DNA of 64,000 nucleotides, taken from Rheinheimera sp. 4Y26. GTDB taxonomy: Bacteria; Pseudomonadota; Gammaproteobacteria; Enterobacterales; Alteromonadaceae. Location: contig NZ_JAOBWS010000017.1 in the NCBI RefSeq assembly GCF_025245835.1, forward strand, positions 1 through 64,000, read 5' to 3'. The notes below the pieces were generated by a model, which saw only the letters and a list, made by a program, of their open reading frames with translations, had not been told where the DNA came from and made no database searches. Positions within the stretch are counted from its first letter, which is position 1, and each line of letters opens with the position of its first letter. Below, piece after piece: positions 33,567 to 43,500 of the stretch. The translations under genes and the position numbers were made by a program.

Positions 33567-35372
33567 ATGATGAAAAAATTTTCAATTGTGACGCGTATCG
33601 GCGTTGCTCTATCCTGCATCGTGGCCATGGCGCTCAGTACCATGTTGATTTCCTACTGGTTATCGGAAAAAGCCGACAGTGATGCGCTGGCCATTAACGT
33701 GGCCGGTTCGCTTCGGATGCAAACCTATAAAGTGGCACTTCTGAGCCAGCAACAAAAACCGGTTCAGCTGGCTGAAGCGCAGCAGAAGCTGCTGGACAGC
33801 TGGCAGCATCCGGTGTTTTACCGGATGAAACATGAAAAACGCGCACTCAGTGAAGCTTTTCGTGAGGCCCGCCGTAACTGGCTGGAACTGAGCCCAAAAA
33901 TAACCAGTGGCAGTATGAGCGCCGACGAGTTAAGCAGTGCTTTGGCCAGCCATGTTGCCATGCTGGAACAATTGGTCGGCAGCATACAGCAGGACGCTGA
34001 GCAAAAAGTGCGGGCGCTGCGGCTGGTGCAGGTGGTGGCGCTGTTTTTAACCGTAATTTTGGCCATGGTGGTGATGTATTGGCTTAAGTCCAGAGTCGAG
34101 CAGCCGCTGTCGGAGCTGACGCGTGCGGCGCGGCGCATCGGCCAGGGCGATTTTACCTCCCGTATTGCCGCCGAGCAGCCGGACGAGCTCGGGGTGCTGG
34201 CCGGTACCCTCAATAAAATGAGCGACGCTATTGCTTATATGTACGGCAATCTGGAAAAACGGGTGGATGAACAAACCGCAGCGCTGCAACAAAGTAATAC
34301 CAAACTGCAGTTTTTATATGAGATGGCGCGCAGTTTTAATCAGCAGGTGCCGGACCGGCAGCAGTTAAATGTGCTGGTTGACCGGCTGCAGCAGGTGACA
34401 CAAATCCGCGACATTGAACTTTGTTTAATTACTGAGCAGGGCAGTCAGCCTTATCTGCAGCTGCAACCAGCAGATGCTGAGCAAGAAGCTTGCGGCCGCA
34501 CCAGTTGCCATGAATGTATTGAAGCGCCCAGTCATGGCATGCGCCGGGACGATCAGCTGTTGTACCGTTATCAGCTTAGAAGAGACCATCAGCAATATGG
34601 TGTGCTTATCGCCCGCACCAGCATAGATAAAAAATTGGCAGAGTGGCAGCAGCAATTATTAAGCACAGTGGCCGATCAGCTGGCGGTGGCGATGAGCTTA
34701 AAATCTGAGGCCGAGCAAGCGAGAAGGCTGGCATTAATGCAGGAGCGCACTGTGATTGCCCGCGAGCTGCACGATTCGCTTGCACAGGCGCTTTCATATT
34801 TAAAAATTCAGGTGAGCCGGCTCAATAAAGCCATTCAGATGGACGACAAAGCCAGTATGCAGGATGTGTCGGCCGAGCTGAAACATGGCCTGGATGCCGC
34901 TTACCGTCAATTGCGGGAATTATTGACCACTTTCAGATTAAAAGTGGATGGCGGTGGTTTGCAGCAAGCGCTGCAGCTCACCGCAACCCAGTTATCCGAA
35001 CAATCCGGCATCAGGTTTTTGCTGGATTATCAGCTGACCAACACGCCATTACAGCCACAGGAAGAAATTCATTTGCTGCAAATAGTGCGTGAAGCCAGCC
35101 AGAATGCGGTGCATCACAGTCAGGGCTCTGAAGTGCGGATCCGGCTGGCACAACAGCAGGGCAAAGCCATTGATTTAGCTATTGAAGATAATGGTGTAGG
35201 CATAGCGCAAAATGCTGAAAAGCTGAACCATTATGGCCTGGCCATTATGCAGGAACGTAGTAAACAGCTGGGCGGAGAAATTCAGATCCGCCGCCGCGAA
35301 CAGGGCGGTACCGGGGTGTATTTCAGCTTTACCCCTGAATATCTGCAGCAGCAAGCTGCAGAGGTTGAATAG
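33567..35372 (+). CDS. narX: Nitrate/nitrite sensor histidine kinase NarX
   Basis: NarX detects periplasmic nitrate and phosphorylates NarL. The 601 residues show: membrane helix 1 (about 12-32), periplasmic sensor with the P-box DALAINVAGSLRMQTYK (39-55, Arg50 as nitrate-binding Arg), helix 2 (about 150-168), HAMP, a central module with the Cys cluster CGRTSCHEC (about 310-320), the HPK7-type H-box ERTVIARELHDSLAQ, and an ATPase domain (EDNGVG, GLAIMQERS). The ATG at 33567 is chosen; a TTG at 33558 is possible. It diverges from narG. Its partner narL is not adjacent but about 19 kb away at 54831, so the pair is split. Confidence 0.95.
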   Translation: MMKKFSIVTRIGVALSCIVAMALSTMLISYWLSEKADSDALAINVAGSLRMQTYKVALLSQQQKPVQLAEAQQKLLDSWQHPVFYRMKHEKRALSEAFREARRNWLELSPKITSGSMSADELSSALASHVAMLEQLVGSIQQDAEQKVRALRLVQVVALFLTVILAMVVMYWLKSRVEQPLSELTRAARRIGQGDFTSRIAAEQPDELGVLAGTLNKMSDAIAYMYGNLEKRVDEQTAALQQSNTKLQFLYEMARSFNQQVPDRQQLNVLVDRLQQVTQIRDIELCLITEQGSQPYLQLQPADAEQEACGRTSCHECIEAPSHGMRRDDQLLYRYQLRRDHQQYGVLIARTSIDKKLAEWQQQLLSTVADQLAVAMSLKSEAEQARRLALMQERTVIARELHDSLAQALSYLKIQVSRLNKAIQMDDKASMQDVSAELKHGLDAAYRQLRELLTTFRLKVDGGGLQQALQLTATQLSEQSGIRFLLDYQLTNTPLQPQEEIHLLQIVREASQNAVHHSQGSEVRIRLAQQQGKAIDLAIEDNGVGIAQNAEKLNHYGLAIMQERSKQLGGEIQIRRREQGGTGVYFSFTPEYLQQQAAEVE

Positions 35373-35417
35373 TAGATCCGACGGCCGCATTAGCGCGGCT
35401 TTCACAAGGAGAGTTTA

Positions 35418-37376
35418 ATGCAAGCGATGATCCGCAACTGGCCAATGCAATATAAGCTGCTGTTATTGTTGGCTTTGCCCCTGGTATTTTTATTTTGGTT
35501 TGTCACCCAACATATGTTGGCGCAATATCAGGCACTGCAGGTGGCAGCCGAGGTAGAACAAAGGGTGCAACAAACCCTGGTGGTGGGCGCGCTGGTCAAT
35601 AGCCTGCAAACCGAACGTGGCAGCAGCGGCGTGTTTTTGGGCAGCAAAGGCAGCAAATTTGCCGACAAAATGCAAAAAGCCCGCAGTGACAGTGACCGCA
35701 GCCTCAGCGCCTTTTTGCAGTTAAAAGATGAGCGTTTGCAGCAGACACAACAACAATTAGCGGCGCTGACGCCACTTCGGCAAGAGGTGGATAAACAGCA
35801 GATTAAAAACACTGAGTCTGCTGCCCGTTATACCCAGTTGATCAGCCAGTTACTGGCGCTCAGTCATCAGGCTGAGCAGCAGCTGTCACATTTTGAGATG
35901 GCGCGTCAGCTGGCGGTGATGAATCAGCTGATGGAAATGATAGAGCGCGCCGGACGCGAGCGGGCGCTGCTTGGGCTGGTGTTTAATCAGCAGCAGCTCG
36001 ATAGCGACTTATTAACCCGGGTCAGTACCAACCTGGGCGCTTTTATCGCCTTTCAGGAAAATGTGTTAAGGCAAAGTGGTGCCGCTCAGCAGAACATTAA
36101 AACTGCGCTGGCCGATGCTGACAGTGCCGAGTTTAAAAGCCTGCAGCAACTGGTGTTTCAAACGCCCATCAACAGCAAACTTGAGGTGGACAGTGGCCGC
36201 TGGTTTGACTTAGCTACCCAGCGTATCGACAAGCTGGTGGTGCTGCAAAATCAGTTATTAAGCCAAACCGCCAAAGCGGCCGCTGAAGTGTATCAGCAAA
36301 GCCAAAGCGCTTTGTGGTGGGCTTTATTGTCAAATCTGCTGGTGTTGCTGTTTGTGTTGTGGCTGGCTTTTGCTGTGATTAAAAATATTAAAAATGCCGT
36401 GGCCAGAATTGATGATGCCATGGCAAAACTGGCTGCCCGCGATTTAACAGCGCGGGTGCAATACCAGAGCCATGACGAATTTGGTCATATTGCCAAAGGC
36501 ATTAATCAGGTGGCCGATGAGCTGCATCAGGTGCTGCAGCAAATTGATTCGGCCGTACATCAGGTGGCTGCTGCTGCCGAGCAGGCTTCAGCTGTGACAG
36601 TGCAAACCAGCAAAGGGGTATTACAGCAACAACAGGATACTGAACTTGCCGCCACCGCCATGCATGAAATGAGCGCGACAGTGCGGGATGTTGCCAGCAG
36701 CACCGCAGAAGCGGCAGGGGAAGCCAGTGCAGTACATCAGCATGCGGAAAAAGGCCTGACAGAATTACATCAAACCATTGATTTAATTGGTAAGCTTTCC
36801 AATCAGGTGCAAAACACCAATGACACTATTTTGCAGGTTAAAAGCCACAGCCAGTCGATTAATACAGTGCTGGAGGTGATCCGGGGGATTGCAGAGCAAA
36901 CCAATTTACTGGCACTGAATGCGGCTATTGAAGCGGCCAGAGCCGGTGAGCAGGGCCGCGGTTTTGCTGTGGTGGCTGATGAAGTACGGCATTTGGCGCA
37001 GCGCACCCAGCAATCCACTGTTGATATCCGCAGCATGATTGAAACCCTGCAACAAAGCACAGAGCAGGCGTCGACTGATATGCAGCTGAGTTTGCAGCAG
37101 GCCGGTCAGGGCGCAGAGAACATTCATGCCACCGGCCATTTATTGGAGGCAGTGCTCGAAGGCATAGTGGCTATTAACGATAAAACTACCCAGATAGCCT
37201 CGGCGGCAGAAGAACAAAGTACAGTGGCTGAAGAAATTAACCAGAATATTATCCGCATCAGCGATGTGTCGGTGCAAACCAGCGCCGGCGCTGAACAAAC
37301 TGCAGCTACAGCCCGTGAGCTGGCGCGCCTGGCCGGTTCACTGCAGGATATGGTGGCACGTTTCAGGCTGGCCTGA
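35418..37376 (+). CDS. Methyl-accepting chemotaxis protein with NIT (nitrate/nitrite-sensing) domain
   Basis: A 652-residue chemoreceptor. Helix 1 (about 12-32) and helix 2 (about 296-318) flank a periplasmic all-helical domain of about 260 residues whose first half reads [21 protein letters not shown], the recognisable NIT-domain signature. HAMP (about 320-372) and the signalling domain follow, with the conserved tip [20 protein letters not shown] and [21 protein letters not shown] precedes the ATG. It lies 45 bases after narX, probably in the same operon, which supports nitrate or nitrite as ligand. No CheR-docking pentapeptide is seen at the C terminus. Confidence 0.93.
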   Translation: MQAMIRNWPMQYKLLLLLALPLVFLFWFVTQHMLAQYQALQVAAEVEQRVQQTLVVGALVNSLQTERGSSGVFLGSKGSKFADKMQKARSDSDRSLSAFLQLKDERLQQTQQQLAALTPLRQEVDKQQIKNTESAARYTQLISQLLALSHQAEQQLSHFEMARQLAVMNQLMEMIERAGRERALLGLVFNQQQLDSDLLTRVSTNLGAFIAFQENVLRQSGAAQQNIKTALADADSAEFKSLQQLVFQTPINSKLEVDSGRWFDLATQRIDKLVVLQNQLLSQTAKAAAEVYQQSQSALWWALLSNLLVLLFVLWLAFAVIKNIKNAVARIDDAMAKLAARDLTARVQYQSHDEFGHIAKGINQVADELHQVLQQIDSAVHQVAAAAEQASAVTVQTSKGVLQQQQDTELAATAMHEMSATVRDVASSTAEAAGEASAVHQHAEKGLTELHQTIDLIGKLSNQVQNTNDTILQVKSHSQSINTVLEVIRGIAEQTNLLALNAAIEAARAGEQGRGFAVVADEVRHLAQRTQQSTVDIRSMIETLQQSTEQASTDMQLSLQQAGQGAENIHATGHLLEAVLEGIVAINDKTTQIASAAEEQSTVAEEINQNIIRISDVSVQTSAGAEQTAATARELARLAGSLQDMVARFRLA

Positions 37377-37414
37377 AGCCTGGCTTTTCAAAAAGCCCCC
37401 CTCAAAGCACAATA

Positions 37415-37443
37415 AAAGCGCCGGCCATATGCCGGCGCTTTGG
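37415..37443 (+). terminator. Terminator after the NIT chemoreceptor
   Basis: AAAGCGCCGGC - CATAT - GCCGGCGCTTT, an 11-pair perfect stem with a short T tail. Confidence 0.85.
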
Positions 37444-37542
37444 CATTTACCACAGATTTCCACCCGCCTTACACTTCTTTACATCGAGAAAACTAGAATC
37501 CGGTGAGCGGCTTATTTAAGTCAACAATGGAAGCTAATGGCG

Positions 37543-38976
37543 ATGAAACTACTAAAAATTTGTTGTGTATTCACGGTATCCGGTGTTTTAACTGCTTGTG
37601 GTGGTTCTGAAAGTGCTGACAGCACCGCCGTGCCACAGCAACCTGTGGCCAGCACACCGCAGGCGCCAACATTGAGTAAACAACCTGAAAGTGTGACACA
37701 GACGCCCTATGCGACTGTCGAGTTTTCAGCACCCGCAGCGCAAAGTTATCGCTGCCAGCTGAATGATGAACCTGTTGTTGCCTGTACTAGCCCACATCAG
37801 CTGTATCCGCTAAGTGTCAAACAACATCAATTGCAGGTCTGGACTGTGGGAGCAGACGGTAACGAAAGCGCGCCGGCGGCCATTCGCTGGACTGTGGAAA
37901 GTGCTTTTCCAGCCAGCGCTGCAGGTCGTGCCCATCCGGATTTAATCGCCACTTCGGTACAACCGGCGCCAAGCCGTGACAACAGCTGGCGCGGTATTTT
38001 CCGGATCAACTGTGATCTGTCGCACAGCGGTTATGTTGATCCGATTGTATTTCCGGGCAAGGCCAACGCTGCCCATCTGCATAATTTTTATGGCAATTTT
38101 TTATTGGATGAACAAAGTACTGAGGCCTCATTATTTACTGCCGGCGAATCCAGCTGTCAGGGCAATAGCCTGAATCGTTCGGCGTATTGGGTGCCGGCGC
38201 TGTTAGCTCCTTCTTATGATGCGATCACAGGACAGCGGTTATTAGATGCTCAGGGCGCGCCTGCCTGGAAGGTGGTACCGGCAGTGGTCGGCAACGATGA
38301 TGAAGCGCATGAAGTGTTTTATTATTCTGCCGGTGTTGACGATTTGTCAGCTATTCAACCGATCCCGCTCGGGCTGAAAATGATCGCTGGTAGTCATATG
38401 GGTAAGCCCGGCCAGGAGCAAGATACGTCCATTGTCCGATGGCATTGCCAGTCCTGGGAATCCAGTGATGGTCAAAATCCGCGCTGGAGTACCAGTATTC
38501 CGCAGTGTGTGGCGCCCGACCGGCTGCGGATGGATATCTTTTTTCCTAGTTGCTGGAATGGCTTGGATTTAGATTCCGCCGATCATAAAAGTCATCTGGC
38601 TTATCCGGTGAAATCAAGTGGAACGGGCGGGATGGTATGCCCGGGCACACACCCGGTGCCAATTATCAGGGTGAGCTTTCACTATGCTTTTGGCGTAAAA
38701 CCCGATGTATATGATCCGAATACAAAATCAAGTGCCGGCTGGCGGTTTGCTTCGGATATGTATGACGTAACAGCGACAACTCCGGGTGGCATGTCACTGC
38801 ACGGCGACTGGTTTAATGCCTGGCATCCCGAAGTACTGCAAAAAATTCTCGATGTGTGTATTCGCCAGCAGCTGGATTGTCATGATGGCAACTTAGGCAA
38901 CGGTTATCGGCTGACCGGCACCCGCAAAGGTGTGCAAAATTCAGTGGAGATCGTGAACAAAGGGTTGGGTTATTAA
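37543..38976 (+). CDS. DUF1996-domain lipoprotein
   Basis: A 477-residue lipoprotein: the leader ends in the lipobox LTAC (Cys near residue 19), followed by GGSESAD. After a Pro/Gln-rich linker and a small beta-domain (about 55-125) comes DUF1996 (about 160-470) with NAAHLHNFYGN, NRSAYWVPAL, DIFFPSCWNG and HGDWFNAWHPE. DUF1996 is common in fungi and Actinobacteria; the function is unknown, and the His, Asp and Trp conservation suggests an enzyme or binding protein. The ATG at 37543 has GGAAG nine bases upstream; an in-frame ATG at 37537 is only three bases from it. Confidence 0.85.
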   Translation: MKLLKICCVFTVSGVLTACGGSESADSTAVPQQPVASTPQAPTLSKQPESVTQTPYATVEFSAPAAQSYRCQLNDEPVVACTSPHQLYPLSVKQHQLQVWTVGADGNESAPAAIRWTVESAFPASAAGRAHPDLIATSVQPAPSRDNSWRGIFRINCDLSHSGYVDPIVFPGKANAAHLHNFYGNFLLDEQSTEASLFTAGESSCQGNSLNRSAYWVPALLAPSYDAITGQRLLDAQGAPAWKVVPAVVGNDDEAHEVFYYSAGVDDLSAIQPIPLGLKMIAGSHMGKPGQEQDTSIVRWHCQSWESSDGQNPRWSTSIPQCVAPDRLRMDIFFPSCWNGLDLDSADHKSHLAYPVKSSGTGGMVCPGTHPVPIIRVSFHYAFGVKPDVYDPNTKSSAGWRFASDMYDVTATTPGGMSLHGDWFNAWHPEVLQKILDVCIRQQLDCHDGNLGNGYRLTGTRKGVQNSVEIVNKGLGY

Positions 38977-39092
38977 CGACAGTTGGATATGTCAATCTTT
39001 GCCCTTGCGTGCAAACTGCGGCGCGCAAGGGTAAAGTGACAACACGTGATGCGGCCATGTGCAGAGTCACCGGGCCGTCAGGCGCAAGCGGC

Positions 39093-39108
39093 TACCTCTT
39101 TTTGGGCA
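39093..39108 (+). promoter_or_regulatory. NarL-like 7-2-7 site upstream of the 80-residue gene
   Basis: TACCTCT-TT-TTGGGCA: a perfect left heptamer and a right half matching five of seven, 93 bases before the ATG at 39202. Confidence 0.45.
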
Positions 39109-39201
39109 TTGGCATCAGCTTGGTTATCGCTGACACTGAATGAATAATAACCACAGGCATTGTGTTGTTATTCACAAAGCCGATTTTTGCGGAGTGTATT
39201 G

Positions 39202-39444
39202 ATGCCGTACTCCAATCAACAAAACAACAAGTCGCCACAAAGCGCTGTTGTTTACCAGACTGAACTGCAGCAACAAAGGTTACGTCGTTTGGCCGCTGAG
39301 CTGGATGCCATTACTGATCCCGCGTTAAAACTGCAGTTTATTGAGCAGCGCCTGCTCGATAACCTGCAGCAGCTCAAACGCCAGCTGGCTATATTGCAGC
39401 AAGAACTGCCAACAACTACAGATAACACAAAACCCGGCTGCTAA
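39202..39444 (+). CDS. Small helical protein (80 aa), unknown
   Basis: I do not recognise this protein. After a polar, Gln/Asn-rich start (MPYSNQQNNKSPQ), residues about 20-70 form a strongly amphipathic helix or coiled coil (QQQRLRRLAAELDAI and QFIEQRLLDNLQQLKRQLAILQQEL). GGAG eight bases upstream and a strong terminator overlapping the stop codon indicate a real single-gene transcript. The NarL-like pair upstream suggests nitrate regulation. Confidence 0.65.
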   Translation: MPYSNQQNNKSPQSAVVYQTELQQQRLRRLAAELDAITDPALKLQFIEQRLLDNLQQLKRQLAILQQELPTTTDNTKPGC

Positions 39445-39457
39445 GGCCGGGTTTTGT
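39429..39457 (+). terminator. Terminator of the 80-residue gene
   Basis: AAAACCCGGC - seven-base loop - GCCGGGTTTT, with the TAA stop codon in the loop. Confidence 0.85.
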
Positions 39458-39625
39458 GGTTTTAAGTGACTGCAGGCGGCACAGCTTCGTTAGCAGATAG
39501 CGCAGTGCCTTTGCCGATGCTATTTGGCCTCGGGATTGACGCCTGTCCGCGCATGTTCGCGCCATGTCGGCGGCAACTAAACCCCTGCCAAACCAAAGTC
39601 TTGCCCCTTTATAAATTGCAGCTTT

Positions 39626-40834
39626 TTATTTAAATGCCTGCAAAAACGCCGGTTGTACCACCCAGATGTGCTTGGCTCCTGCCGTGTTGCCGGCTTTTTT
39701 GTCAGACTTCATGGTGGTCAGTGTCAGGCCAAGCAAACCACTGTCGCTGACTGTTGCGTTACACAACCGGTGCCCATCCACGGCAATAGCGCTTAACTGC
39801 CGCTGATTCAGGCTATAAAGCCGGCTGCGACAAGGCTGGTTGTTGTCAGTGAGCAAAAACAAACTTTGTCTGTCGGTCGATGTCAGGGCGGTAAATTCTA
39901 ACGGGCCACCAAGGCCATAACTCCAGTTCAGCCATTGCTGCTGCGCTGTGCCAAGGGTGCTGATATTGGTTTGTAATAACAGGGTTTGTAATAACAGGGT
40001 TTGGCTGCGCTGATGGCGAATTTGCTGTAACACCAACACCAACTGGTCGTGATAAAGCGCACCGCCCATGGCCCGGATTTGCGCCGTTGCAAGCCCTTTG
40101 GGCAAAGGCAACAAAGTGCGCTGGCAGTTCGGCAGATCAATCAACCACAGATCGCCCGGCTCCTGGGCATAACTGGCCTGATACAACAGGGTTTTGCCAG
40201 GTTGTAGCCAGTGATTGTTGCTGTGTTCAACCACTTCCGGGCGCCAGTCGGCAAAACATTGTTGAACTTGCAGTTCTGCGTCGGTCAGGGAAGGTGGTTC
40301 ATCCAGCGTCCACTCGCCAATATTGGGGTTTTTCAGCCGTTTTTGGGCGGTTAAATACGTCAGCTCTGTGGCTTCATCATCACCATTACCTATCACCAAT
40401 AAGATGTTGTTGTGCTGCCACTGAAGACGCAGCGCAGGGGCACCATAATAGGCAAATTTGTTGGTGGTGCTGGCATCAATCAGTTTCTGTGGACTGTCGC
40501 TTGCGGTAAAAGACCAGGCATAAAGTTCACTGAGCCAGATATCGCCAAGCTCACTTTGTTGTTTGCTGTTGCGGTTGGTGCTAAAAGCCAAAGTCTGGTT
40601 GTCGGGCGAAAATGCCAATAAGCCAACAGCATCGGCACTTTGGTACCGCGTCGCCAGCACTGGTGGCACTATCATGCTGGCAACAGGCTCAGCTTCAGGC
40701 AGGGCAGTGGTTAAAACTTCAGTGGCCAAAACTTCAGTGGTGAAAAGACTGGTAGCTAAAGCGGCGCCCTGCGTGGCAACTGACGCCAATCCACAGCCAA
40801 TAGCGGCAATTTGCCAGCCAAAACAAAATTTCAT
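39626..40834 (-). CDS. Exported WD40/TolB-like beta-propeller protein, unknown
   Basis: A 402-residue protein starting with a signal-peptide-like segment (MKFCFGWQIAAIGCGLASVATQGAALA). The body has repeated D-x-x-x-L-A-F-S blocks (LLAFSPDNQTLAFSTNRN, LRLQWQHNNILLVIGNG) and alternating strands typical of TolB-like propellers. Short in-frame duplications are visible (TLLLQTLLLQT near 300; VLTT/VLATEVL near the N terminus). No catalytic motif. The ATG at 40834 has AAGGA eight bases upstream; earlier in-frame ATGs lack this. Confidence 0.6.
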   Translation of the reverse strand: MKFCFGWQIAAIGCGLASVATQGAALATSLFTTEVLATEVLTTALPEAEPVASMIVPPVLATRYQSADAVGLLAFSPDNQTLAFSTNRNSKQQSELGDIWLSELYAWSFTASDSPQKLIDASTTNKFAYYGAPALRLQWQHNNILLVIGNGDDEATELTYLTAQKRLKNPNIGEWTLDEPPSLTDAELQVQQCFADWRPEVVEHSNNHWLQPGKTLLYQASYAQEPGDLWLIDLPNCQRTLLPLPKGLATAQIRAMGGALYHDQLVLVLQQIRHQRSQTLLLQTLLLQTNISTLGTAQQQWLNWSYGLGGPLEFTALTSTDRQSLFLLTDNNQPCRSRLYSLNQRQLSAIAVDGHRLCNATVSDSGLLGLTLTTMKSDKKAGNTAGAKHIWVVQPAFLQAFK

Positions 40835-41068
40835 CAGGAACATCCTTGTGTTACTTAGTCCGCGGTTTTGCGGCGCCGCGACTATAGCCAATCTGCCTGA
40901 CTTTTCGCAACCGCAGCTCTGGTGCGTGCTGCTGGTAGTTGCCGATGCATCTGTAGCTTCCTGGCACAGGGCTTTTTTGAAGCTGCGGATAATAAATTTC
41001 CGGCTTAAGTTAATTTTAAGTATCGCTGATTAGGCTGTAGTGATGTTTAAAACGCTGGTTGTCAGCCA

Positions 41069-41794
41069 ATGTTACAGAATCACTTGAAGCAGCTACTGCA
41101 TTATCTGTTGGTGCCAACGGCTGTTTTTATGCTGGGTTTTAGCCTGTTTTATGCAGCCGGCTTTGATTTTGTGCTGGCCTCAGCCTTGTTTGAGCTTGAA
41201 GGTGGGCAGTGGCGTTTGACCAATCACTGGCTGTTGAGCGATGTGCTGCATAACGGCGGTCGCTTCTTGAATAATCTGCTGGTGGTGGCTTTATTGTTGA
41301 GCTGGTTTTATCAGCAGTTTCTGGCAAAGCACAAAAGTGAACGCCGCCAGGCGCTTGGTAAGTTAGTGCTCAGCCTGCTGTTGAGTTTTGCCCTTGTTGC
41401 TGTCATCAAACGTTTGTTGCCGGCCGAGTGTCCCTGGGATTTACAACAATTTGGCGGCCATCAGCCTTTTATCGGTATTTTTGCCGGGCGCCCGGATTGG
41501 ATGCCATCCACCCAATGTTTTCCGGCAGGCCATGCCAGTGTGGGTTATGCATGGGTTGCCTTGTATTTTTATTTTTTACCTCTTTGCGCCCGTAAAGCCT
41601 GTTTGGGCCTGACGCTGGGTTTGCTGCTTGGCATCTTGTTTGGGAGTGCGCAGCAGCTGCGCGGTGCCCATTTTTTCTCTCATGATCTCACTACTTTGTG
41701 GTTGTGTTGGTGTGTCAGCACTCTGGTGTATCTGGGTTACCCCAAGGCCAGAGTTTCACTGATGCCCGCAGTGCAGGAGCAATATGATGTTTAG
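41069..41794 (+). CDS. PAP2-family membrane phosphatase
   Basis: A 241-residue integral membrane acid phosphatase of the PAP2 superfamily. The three motif regions are visible: KRLLPAECPWDLQQFGG (lysine motif, lacking the usual RP), PSTQCFPAGHAS (PSGH variant PAGH) and RGAHFFSHDLTTLW (His/Asp motif). About six helices. It overlaps eptA by eight bases, and such pairs are found in Gram-negatives that modify lipid A. The enzyme could dephosphorylate lipid A or undecaprenyl/phosphatidyl substrates. Confidence 0.87.
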   Translation: MLQNHLKQLLHYLLVPTAVFMLGFSLFYAAGFDFVLASALFELEGGQWRLTNHWLLSDVLHNGGRFLNNLLVVALLLSWFYQQFLAKHKSERRQALGKLVLSLLLSFALVAVIKRLLPAECPWDLQQFGGHQPFIGIFAGRPDWMPSTQCFPAGHASVGYAWVALYFYFLPLCARKACLGLTLGLLLGILFGSAQQLRGAHFFSHDLTTLWLCWCVSTLVYLGYPKARVSLMPAVQEQYDV

Positions 41795-43442
41795 TTATTT
41801 GCGTCGTTACACACCTGTGTTGCTCTCGCCCGATTTACAGCGGCCGGCGAAAAGCTGGCATCCGCTGCTGTTTATGCTGGTGGCAGCGCTTGGCATGACA
41901 TTGATGTTCAACGCGCCTTTTTATGCGGCGTTACAAACGCAGATCCCGGGCCAGCCTGGCCTGCAAATCTGTTTGTTATTGCTGGTATTTTTGCTGAATT
42001 TGTTGCTGCTGTTTATTTTTGCCCACGGCACTTTACTCAAACCTGTGGTGTTGCTTTTGTTTTTCGCGGCTAGCCTGAGCCTGTATTTTAACCAGAGCTT
42101 TGGTGTGCTGATTGACAGAGATATGCTGCAAAACGCGCTGGAAACCGATCCGGCAGAAGCGCGCGCTCTGCTAAGTGGTGCGCTATTGCTGCACCTGCTG
42201 CAGTGGATGTTATTTCCGCTGCTATTGGTGTTGATGGTCAGGGTGCAGCGCCTGGCCGGGCGCAGTTATGCTCAGCATCTCCTGGCAGCGCTGCTGCTGC
42301 TGGTGTTGGTGTTGTCTGCCCTTGGCACAAGCCGTTATGCAGAATTTGCATCCTTTTTCCGTAATTTCAGAAGTGTAAAACATCTGGCATTGCCGGTTAG
42401 CCCTGTAGTTGCCGGCCTTTCCTTGCTCAGTAAATCGGTGAAAGCCCAGACGCAGCCACCCTTTCAGCTGCTGGCCGGTGACGCCCGGCGAAGCGAAAGC
42501 TCAGGCCAACCCAAACTGCTGGTACTGGTGCTGGGCGAAACTGCCAGAGCAGATCATTTTCAGCTTAATGGTTATTCACGCCCGACCAATCCGTTATTAA
42601 GTCAGTTGCCGGTCGTGAGTTTTAGCCAGGTGAGTTCTTGCGGCACTGCGACAGCCCATTCTGTGCCTTGTATGTTTTCGGCCCTTAATAGAGACAACTA
42701 TGACGAGGCCATCGCCAAAAACAGCAGTAATGTGCTGGATATACTGCAAGCAACTGGCGTGGATACCAGCTGGCTGGATAACAATTCCGGCTGTAAAGGG
42801 GTGTGCGACCGGCTGCCTTCTGAGTTTTTATTTCAGCAGTCTGATAAGCGCTGCAGCCATGGCCAATGTCTGGACGATGTGTTGCTGGATGGTCTGGCAC
42901 GTGCGTTAAAGCGCCAAAGCAATGGCGACCGCATTATTGTATTGCACCAGCTGGGCAGTCATGGCCCTGAATATTACAAGCGCAGTGCCGGCCAGGACAA
43001 AAAGTTTCAGCCCGAATGTCAGGATAAACAAATTCAGTTGTGTGAACGCGGCGAAGTGGTAAATGCCTATGACAACAGCATTGTCGCTACCGACCGTTTG
43101 CTGGCCAAGGTGATAGCACAGCTGCAACAGCAGCAGCACTACAACGCCGCGATGTTGTATCTGTCGGATCACGGAGAGTCGCTGGGCGAGAACGGCGTTT
43201 ATCTGCACGGTTTGCCTTATTTTATGGCGCCACAAGCACAAACCCGGGTGCCCATGCTGTGGTGGATGAGCGCTGATTATGCAACAGCGGCCAAATTAGA
43301 TGCCGGTTGTCTGGCGGCTGCAAAAAGCAGCCCGTTCAGTCACGATCACTTGTTTCACAGTCTGTTGGGGGCTTTTTCGGTGCAGACCAGCCTTTATCAG
43401 CCTGCACTTGACCTGTTTTCCGGTTGCCGGGCGGCTGGCTGA
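41787..43442 (+). CDS. eptA: Lipid A phosphoethanolamine transferase (EptA family)
   Basis: The enzyme transfers phosphoethanolamine to lipid A phosphate at the periplasmic face and lowers sensitivity to cationic peptides. The 551 residues consist of five N-terminal helices and an alkaline-phosphatase-like domain with LVLVLGETARADHFQLNGY, the catalytic Thr region CGTATAHSVPCMFS, HQLGSHGPEYYKR and YLSDHGESLGENGVYLHG. Disulfide cysteines are conserved. Start: ATGs at 41784 and 41787; the second has better spacing from AGGAG. It is translationally coupled to the PAP2 gene. Confidence 0.93.
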   Translation: MFSYLRRYTPVLLSPDLQRPAKSWHPLLFMLVAALGMTLMFNAPFYAALQTQIPGQPGLQICLLLLVFLLNLLLLFIFAHGTLLKPVVLLLFFAASLSLYFNQSFGVLIDRDMLQNALETDPAEARALLSGALLLHLLQWMLFPLLLVLMVRVQRLAGRSYAQHLLAALLLLVLVLSALGTSRYAEFASFFRNFRSVKHLALPVSPVVAGLSLLSKSVKAQTQPPFQLLAGDARRSESSGQPKLLVLVLGETARADHFQLNGYSRPTNPLLSQLPVVSFSQVSSCGTATAHSVPCMFSALNRDNYDEAIAKNSSNVLDILQATGVDTSWLDNNSGCKGVCDRLPSEFLFQQSDKRCSHGQCLDDVLLDGLARALKRQSNGDRIIVLHQLGSHGPEYYKRSAGQDKKFQPECQDKQIQLCERGEVVNAYDNSIVATDRLLAKVIAQLQQQQHYNAAMLYLSDHGESLGENGVYLHGLPYFMAPQAQTRVPMLWWMSADYATAAKLDAGCLAAAKSSPFSHDHLFHSLLGAFSVQTSLYQPALDLFSGCRAAG

Positions 43443-43500
43443 AGCAGCACTGTTTGCAATCGGCCGGCTTAGATGAACTCTGGCCAAAAAGGCGGTAGTG

